Shown here piece after piece: positions 57,609 to 64,000 of a stretch of DNA of 64,000 bases. Under the pieces are notes generated by a model that was not told the origin of the DNA, did not search any database, and saw only the letters and a program-made list of their open reading frames with translations. This stretch comes from Armigeres subalbatus (Eukaryota > Arthropoda > Insecta > Diptera > Culicidae): assembly GCF_024139115.2 (NCBI RefSeq), contig NC_085141.1:170202994-170266993 (forward strand). Reading direction: 5' to 3'. A program made the translations under genes and the position numbers. Position 1 is the stretch's first letter. Every line of letters begins with the position of its first letter.

Positions 57609-60489
57609 GAGTAATTCTCGCTGAGACCGGGCCACTGCACGAGGTCTTTGAAAATGCCTAAATTTATGTTCAATCGAAAGCTTTCGGCGAGTTTATTAGC
57701 GATCCGAGTTATTTTTTTCTCAGAAAGATGGACCCCTCGTTAGTTATAGACGAAATCACTTTTATGGACCCCTCGTTTTTTGTCAATTCTTGACTCACCA
57801 AAACTGTCATAACTCCAACATTTCTCAACCGATCTTAGAGATCAGCATATCATTGGAAGAAGAAAGAATGTATCCTCAATTTGCAATAATAAAAATGGGG
57901 CAGCCATATTGGATTTGGCTACCATCTTGGATTTATTTGTTAAAACTATTTTTCCGCTGGCACGGCAAATGCTGGGTAAAGCGTACCATTGGTACTTCGC
58001 GTACCTGAAGGAATAAAATAGACCCCATCTCGCGGTCCTTAGCCTCTTACCAAGCAACTCCTATCCCTACCTCCCCGCGGTGCTGGCCGGGATACGAGCA
58101 ACCTTAGGGAAGATCGGGTAACCAACCCCGGTGGGAACTATGGTCGTATGCTGACAGGGAAGGGGGGGTTTGCTCCTCTCCGGAGGTGCAAATCTTATTG
58201 AGCGTCTGTTCTCCATGTCAGGATCGGCTCCGGAAGCACTGATGATGATAAGGACGCATTCTACGCGCAGCTGGAACGTGAGTACGACAGCTGCCCAAGC
58301 CACGACGTCAAAATCATCATAGGAGATTTTAACGCTCAGGTTGGCCAAGAGGAGGAGTTTAGACCGACTATTGGAAAGTTCAGCGCTCACCGGCTGACGA
58401 ACGAAAACGGCCTATGACTAATTGATTTCGCCGCCTCCAAGAATATGGCCATTCGCAGCACCTACTTCCAACACAGCCTCCCGCATCGGTACACCTGGAG
58501 ATCACCACTGCAGACAGAATCACAAATCGACCACGTTCTGATTGATGGACGGCACTTCTCCGACATTATCGACGTCAGTACATATCGTGGCGCTAACATC
58601 GACTCTGACCACTATCTGGCGATGGTGAAACTGCGCCCAAAACTATCCGTCATCAACAATGTTCGGTACCGACGACCGCCGCGGTACGACCTAGAGCACT
58701 CGGAGTATTCGAGAGACGGGTGCTTAGGACCTTCTTTGGCGGTGTGCAAGAAGACGGTGTGTGGCGGGGAAGAATGAACCATGAGCTCGCCCAACTCTAC
58801 GGCGAACCCAGTATCCAGAAGGTAGCTAAATCCGGAAGGGTACGATGGGCAGGACATGTTGCAAGAATGCCGGACAGCAACCCTGCAAAGATGGTGTTCG
58901 CTTCCGATCCGGCAGGTACGAGACGGCGTGGAGCGCAGCGAGCGAGAAAGGCAGACCAGGTGCAAAACGACTTGGCGAGCGTGGGGCGTATCCGAAGATG
59001 GAGAGATGCGGCCTCGAACCGTGCATTGTGGCGTCAAATTGTTGATTCAGTGTTATCTGTTTAGATGTTAACTAAATAAATGAAAAATGAATTTTTCCGC
59101 TAGGATTGCAACCACCGATTTTGAATATCACTACATCGATGGAAAGTTTAGCTTATATTGAGCTTTGTGTCCAAAAATCTCAGGTGTATGTTCTTTCGGT
59201 CAAAAGGAATGTATGATTTACCAAATTATGTTTCAAGACCCATCTGACGAATAAACATTATTTTTATGGTTAATATGATACTACGACGTCAGTTCCTTGA
59301 TTTCATACACTATTCTATGCAAAATATGTTTTGAAAATGAAGAGCATATCTACAATAGTATTTTATTTGATGGGCTCACAAGTTTTGAGCATAACAGAGC
59401 CGTATTCAAGTTAATGTATTAAATAATCCAAAAAGTCTGGTATTGATGATTGAAAAGTAAGCCCAAAGAGGTCGTGGTTATTTGTACTGGTATAAACAAA
59501 TCAAGTAGCAAAAAATCTTTCATTTCCATAACTAGTGTTTATTTGTAATAATAAAAATGGTTTTCCAGCTTTGCCAAGTTATAATATTTGTAGAGTAAAA
59601 AAAATCTTACGTGTTAGATTGTTTGTTTTCTCGTGTTACTCAACTTAAAATTAAAACTATATAATTTGAGCTCAATGAATCAGACAGTGCGTGTTTCATC
59701 TCCCAGCAAATAAATACTTCAACTATGGAAAAGGTACAATTTCTGCTTCTTCATTTTTTATACCAATACAAACAAGCAAGCGAAACTAAAAAACGCTTTA
59801 ACTATTCTCATATTTTTCATAGCTGACATGTTGAGGAAAATAAGTACAGAATAATCAAAAGTAACTCTCGTTTACCTTTATAATCACTAATACCAAAATG
59901 CTTGAATTATTTAATACTATATCTTAAATACGGCTCCGTTATGCTCAAAAGTTTTGAGTCTTCCAAATAAATTACTGTTGTGGATATGCTCTTCATTTTC
60001 AAAATATATCTGACGTAGAATAGTGTATAAAATCAATGAACTGATGTCGTAGTTTCATATTCACCATAAAAATAATGTTCTTTTGTCAGATGGGCCTTAA
60101 AAATAATTTTGTAAATTGATATTCAAAATCGCAAACCTAGCGGAAAAATAGTTTTAAAAAATAAATCTAAGATGGTAGTCAAATCCAATATGGCTGCCCT
60201 ACTTTTATTGTTGCAAATTGAGAATATACTCTTCCTCTTTCCAACGATATGCTGATCTCTAAGAACGGATGAGAAATGCTGGAGTTATGACAGTTTTGGT
60301 GAGTCAAGAATTGACAAAAATCGAGGGGTCCATAAAAGTGATTTCGTCTATAACTAACGAAGGGTACATCTCTCTGAAAAACTAAACTCGGATCCCTAAT
60401 AAACTCGTTGAAAGCTTTCGAATGAACATAAATTTAGGCATTCCAAAGACCTCGTGCAAATAGTGGCCCGGTCTCAGCGAGAATTACTC
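57609..60489. mobile_element. Long-TIR foldback element with 4-bp duplication, split by a LINE
   Basis: It begins GAGTAATTCTCGCTGAGACC and ends GGTCTCAGCGAGAATTACTC, with TATT on both sides (57605-57608 and 60490-60493). The left arm runs 57609-57958, then 59091 to about 59420. The right arm is about 59935-60489. Arms match over several hundred bp (e.g. CATATTGGATTTGGCTACCA / TGGTAGTCAAATCCAATATG). No transposase. Confidence 0.88.
57959..59090 (+). pseudogene. LINE with internal deletion, 11-bp target duplication
   Basis: ATTTTTCCGCT is duplicated at 57948-57958 and 59091-59101. The 5' part is UTR-like (GGCACGGCAAATGC...). EN follows (VKIIIGDFNAQVGQEEEF near 58310, QIDHVLIDGRHFSDIIDV near 58525, DSDHYLAMVKL near 58600). 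At about 58690 the sequence jumps to the C-terminal region (RTFFGGVQEDGVWRGRMN, then KSGRVRWAGHVARM near 58835), skipping all RT motifs. The tail is TAAATAAATGAAAAATGA. Confidence 0.9.
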
Positions 60490-60493
60490 TATT

Positions 60494-60850
60494 GTGTCAA
60501 TAGCAATGAAATTTATTACTTTTATGCTTTCTGATGCAATGGTGATCGATCTTGTGCCAGGAACTGAATTCCAACGAACGATAAACGGAAAGGGTTTTAC
60601 CATAAACGCGGTGCTCGAACCGTTCTCGTTTATGTGGAAAAATCCTGACCTCGTGACAATAAATGGTTCAGTAGAACCACAGTTGAGGATAAACCTGTAA
60701 GAATTGAGTCCCTGAGGAAGGTCCCAAATGGACCGGAACGTTGGACAAGATTAAATAACAGTGTTTTGATTTTGTCAAGACTGAAAAGCCAACTCCGTAG
60801 CTGAAGTTAAGCCCAAGATTTGCGCATTCGGATATAAAGGCGAAATAAAT
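60494..60850 (+). repeat. Repeat fragment
   Basis: CCCTGAGGAAGGTCCCAAAT, then GGACCGGAACGTTGGAC (60710-60750), is a phrase I recall from mosquito retroelement ends. The 68-codon frame at 60494-60700 precedes it; no domain recognised. Confidence 0.3.
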
Positions 60851-60859
60851 TAAATGAAA

Positions 60860-61880
60860 CTAACTTTAATTGTATCTTTTTACTCTCTGTGTGCAGATTT
60901 AACACGAAACTCCTTCTATGGTATTTTCAAACTAAACTGCCGCAATCTAAAAAACGAGCAATGGGTAATGTTTCTAACATAACCGCGAGTAGACGTAGGA
61001 CTTGAAAGACGCTACGTATTTACATTTAATATTTGGATTTATGGAGTTTGATTATAGGTATTGATATTGGAAACAACAGCTTCCATGCTGTGTAGAATTA
61101 TTAGCTATTTGTTTATTCAAAACTTCTGGAAATAAAACTAATAATTAAATACATTATATTTTGTGATTTTTTGTAGTATGTATAACAAAGCTTTGTTTCT
61201 AACTATTAAGCCCTTATTTACTCTAGCAAATGTGGGGCATTTATAGATTTCTTATTGACGATAGTATTCAAAGCTTAAAAATTCTATTAATAAAATTTTC
61301 AGACTTGGGCAAAATGTGCTATTTTAGGGGAACTGTCCCGTTTCCCAAGCAAAAAAATAAGGCAGCAATTTCGTTGCTTCTTTCTGCTAACATGCGTGCT
61401 TACTGCTGGAAAAAATCACAACAATAAGAAACAAGTCAAGAAGAAGTAACCCTACTAAAATCGAAGAGGTACTGCTAATACGTCAAAGAAAAATAATTTA
61501 ATGTTTTCTTCTAGTCTAAGTCAAGTTTAATAATATAATTTCCCAGAAAACGAAAACCAAAGTGTAAAATAATGTTTATTTACATATTCTTCTGGATTAT
61601 TTTTTTGCGGACTTTTTTTAAAACATTTACAAATTTTTCAATCTAAAATGGATATTATCACTATTGCTGATTGTGCGTTATTAATTGCTAATGCCTTCTG
61701 CGAATGAATGAAAGTAATTATTTTAATCAAGTTTTTTTTTCATCAGTGAAGTTGATTTTTTTTGCTGGGGAATCAGAACTGTTGTAGTATGTATAACATT
61801 GTTTTAATGTACGTGTCGTTTGGTACCAAGCACAACTTAACATATGGTCATATGCCATGACTTGCACCCATCCCGGTATC
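60860..61880. other. AT-rich non-coding DNA
   Basis: 61324-61432 is the homologue of 50312-50412. Nothing else recognised. Confidence 0.35.
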
Positions 61881-61884
61881 ATGT

Positions 61885-62290
61885 GGTATGGATTATGAAA
61901 CCAATCACTTTCCGTGGATAAGCAGACCAAATCTCTCTGTGCTAATTTTATTCTTCTTCATCCACCACTGCTGCCATCGCTGCCTCAACCGTCATCGGCC
62001 TCTAGCCGTGAACTCCGAGCGATGCGATGGGCGATCGCATCCATCGCAACCGATACCACTGCATCCAAGCATCATCAAGCACAGAATAAAAACAAAGCCG
62101 CCCTCTACTTTCATGCATATTCGCAGACCCACCCACCGGCAGTTCTACCGCTGGCGACTGCATGCTGTGTAGGTAAACACAGCGAACAAACAAACGAAAC
62201 GAAAAATGCGCGAGCAAAAAGCACGCCAGTACGCGCTGCTGTCACAAAATGTAATGACTCGCACACGACAGGCACTGCTTCTTTTATTGG
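61885..62290. other. GC-richer patch with overlapping short frames
   Basis: Composition differs from its surroundings. A 136-codon + frame (61914-62324) is Ala/Ser/Thr-rich with no recognised domain and runs into the hairpin below. Could be a 5' exon or a promoter; unsupported. Confidence 0.2.
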
Positions 62291-62299
62291 CAAACAAAC

Positions 62300-62660
62300 G
62301 TTGCATGAAGAAGAAGAAGCATAAAGATGATATTCGAAAAAATTTGCTCGAGGAAGCATACGTAGAAAATTTTGAAACTCTTTTTAAAAATTCTAGAAGC
62401 AATTTAATTAAAAGCGGTTATCAGTGCGGGGTCGGAAATATCTTATACTGTGTATGAAGTGCAATATCACTAAATAAAATTTTTAACCGAAATGATGTGA
62501 TTATTATACAATATCAGAAATTTCCGACCCCGTACTGCTAACCGTTTTTAATTAAATTGCTCCTAGAATTTTTAAAAAGAGCTTCAAATTTTTTTACGAA
62601 TGCTCCTTCGTGCAATTTTTTTCGAATATCATCTTTTCTGTTTCTTCTTCTTCATGCAAC
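62300..62660. repeat. Hairpin with two 140-bp arms
   Basis: Left arm 62300-62439 (from GTTGCATGAAGAAGAAGAAG through CTCTTTTTAAAAATTCTAG to GGGGTCGGAAAT) is repeated inverted at 62520-62660, with an 80-bp loop. Arm identity is high with scattered changes. Class unknown; no target duplication found. Confidence 0.85.
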
Positions 62661-62679
62661 ATTAGACTACCAATACACA

Positions 62680-63100
62680 AAGAAAATCTTGCGGTGGACC
62701 CGAAAGCCCGTAACATACCGAATTTTGATGTCCCTGTTAGGAATGCACGGGATTGGTTATATATGAAATTTTTGCTGGCTTTGACAAGAATTGATATTTT
62801 CAATAGCTTATCATTAATAATTTTAAGTTTCAATGGAATAGGCAAATTGCTGGAGAGTGTCCGAGTCGATTGATATATAAATCTTAAAATTCCATCGAAT
62901 GATAAAGGCGGTAGTAACGTTCGAAATCTTCCCTTCCAGCGTAACGCTCTCGATTTCCAAAAATCTAAATGACACCCAGTATAGTAAAGAAAGACGTAAG
63001 TCCTACGTCAAAACAAACTTGATGGAAATTATTCTTGTCAAATTATGACAGGGAAGTAGCATTTAATAATTTATATTTGCAGGTGAAATATCATCATATC
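62680..63100. other. Non-coding DNA
   Basis: Nothing recognised. Confidence 0.35.
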
Positions 63101-63104
63101 AAAT

Positions 63105-63240
63105 ATACTATATTAACAATATGATTCACTCTCACGAAATTTTGGCGACACCACATGTGGCGCCAACTCGCGTCCGAAAGGATCGATACACACGTAAATC
63201 GAACTACCCAAAATATGACGATCGTTTTACACACACTTCA
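63105..63240 (+). repeat. Direct repeat, copy 1
   Basis: CAATATGATTCACTCTCACG, then GGCGACACCACATGTGGCGCC, then ATGACGATCGTT recur at 63889-64000. It contains the palindrome CCACATGTGG. Confidence 0.85.
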
Positions 63241-63500
63241 AAATGTCATCATGAAAAAAAATAGGGATGCTTGATGTTTTTTTTTGCAAATTTAATCGAT
63301 TATGTTTAATCGAATGCAAATGAAAAATCAAATGTTGTAGCAGAAGTGTGGTAGGCATATTTTTGTGGAAATGTATAATAATTTTGATATAGCTCGTTGA
63401 ACTGTATCCGGCGGGACCATGCCGGTGCACCTACTCGCCCTCTGTTTCGCACACCATGTTGCTGTTTGCTCATTTGACTGCAACACTTTTATCAAATGTA

Positions 63501-63787
63501 CTTCTTCTTCTTATTGGCATTACATCCCCACCCTGGGACAGAGCCGCCTCGCAGCTTAGTGTTCATTAAGCACTTCCACAGTTATTAACTGCGAGGTTTC
63601 TAAGCCAAGTTACCATTTTTGCATTCGTATATCATGAGGCTAACACGATGATACTTTTATGCCCAGGGAAGTCGAGACAATTTCCAATCCGAAAATTGTC
63701 TAGACTGGCTCCGGGAATCGAACCCAGCCACCCTCAGCATGGTCTTGCTTTGTAGCCGCGCGTCTTACCGCACGGCTAATGTACTAT
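63501..63787 (-). mobile_element. Full-length tRNA-derived SINE (antisense)
   Basis: On the minus strand: head TTAGCCGTGCGGTAAGACGC with B-box GGTTCGATTCC, then GACTTCCCTGGGCATAAAAG, AACTGTGGAAGTGCTTAATG and a GAAGAAGAAG tail. This is the best-preserved copy and the guide for the others; Feilai-like by recall. Confidence 0.85.
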
Positions 63788-63888
63788 TGTCGCGCTAATC
63801 TTTTCCTAGAATGCTGCGGCGGTCTTACACTCACAGGCTCGGAAGCAGGAAGCCGCAGTATTCTATTTTATCTCGAGATGCATAATAT

Positions 63889-64000
63889 ATTAACAATATG
63901 ATTCACTCTCACGAAATTCTGGCGACCCCACATGTGGCGCCACGATACACGATACACGTTATAATTAAACTACCCAACATATGACGATCGTTATACACAC
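63889..64000 (+). repeat. Direct repeat, copy 2 (runs off the window)
   Basis: Same words as 63105-63240, with small differences. The two copies flank the SINE-containing segment. Confidence 0.85.

Noticed and set aside
58612..59071. Several overlapping frames of 66-141 codons
   Set aside because: Shadows of the LINE C-terminal coding region in other frames.
61914..62324. 136-codon frame as a host exon
   Set aside because: Compositionally biased, no domain, and its end lies in the hairpin arm.

Overview
The window is insect nuclear DNA, most likely from a culicine mosquito (Aedes-type genome). It is AT-rich and intron-poor in host coding sequence, and it is packed with recognisable mosquito transposable elements: tRNA-derived SINEs with a (GAA)n-type tail, EN/RT non-LTR retrotransposons with TAAA-type tails, TA-, 3-, 4-, 7- and 8-bp-duplicating MITEs, and Helitron-like elements. 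Species assignment is inference from repeat style and gene family, not from a search.

Only one host gene is firmly supported: the 3' two coding exons of a GMC-family FAD oxidoreductase (glucose-dehydrogenase-like), at 42802-43052 and 43124-44487 on the + strand, followed by a 3' UTR with two AATAAA signals. Its N-terminal FAD-binding exon(s) are not visible, so they lie upstream in a long intron or outside the window. Much of the sequence to the left may therefore be intron or intergenic DNA. A possible non-coding 5' exon with a strong splice donor lies near 19.08-19.37 kb.

Layout. 0.3-3.6 kb holds a Helitron-like copy, foldback MITEs and a hAT-like element that itself contains a hAT MITE. 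3.7-14.1 kb holds one non-LTR retrotransposon split by at least four later insertions: a 51-bp LINE tail, a 1.1-kb TIR element, a 2.2-kb hAT carrying a 23-bp hairpin minisatellite, and a 5-kb TIR element. The last contains a SINE with a 2-kb TA-flanked element inside it, an 11-bp satellite, a MITE in that satellite and a solo LTR. 14.1-18.5 kb has a tRNA-like sequence, MITEs and a 430-bp polypyrimidine tract. 18.5-22 kb is AT-rich and mostly repeat-poor. 22-31 kb has long inverted-repeat elements and SINEs. 33.5-36.2 kb has a retroposon end, a 610-bp AATA microsatellite and a Helitron. 38.2-41.9 kb has two LINE relics in opposite orientations. 42.8-45 kb is the GMC gene. 45.4-47.3 kb has a BEL/Pao relic and foldbacks. 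48.2-50.1 kb has two identical copies of a 418-bp SINE/3'-end chimera. 54-55 kb is an antisense LINE. 55.1-60.8 kb has a Helitron-like copy, a TA element and a long-arm foldback split by a LINE. 62.3-64 kb has a 140-bp-arm hairpin, a SINE and a direct repeat.

No virus-derived gene, CRISPR array, rRNA or intact tRNA was recognised. The strongest stories are insertion chronology (nested elements with target-site duplications), a chimeric retrocopy, and several foldbacks that could form long hairpin RNAs. None is shown to be a new biological system by sequence alone.
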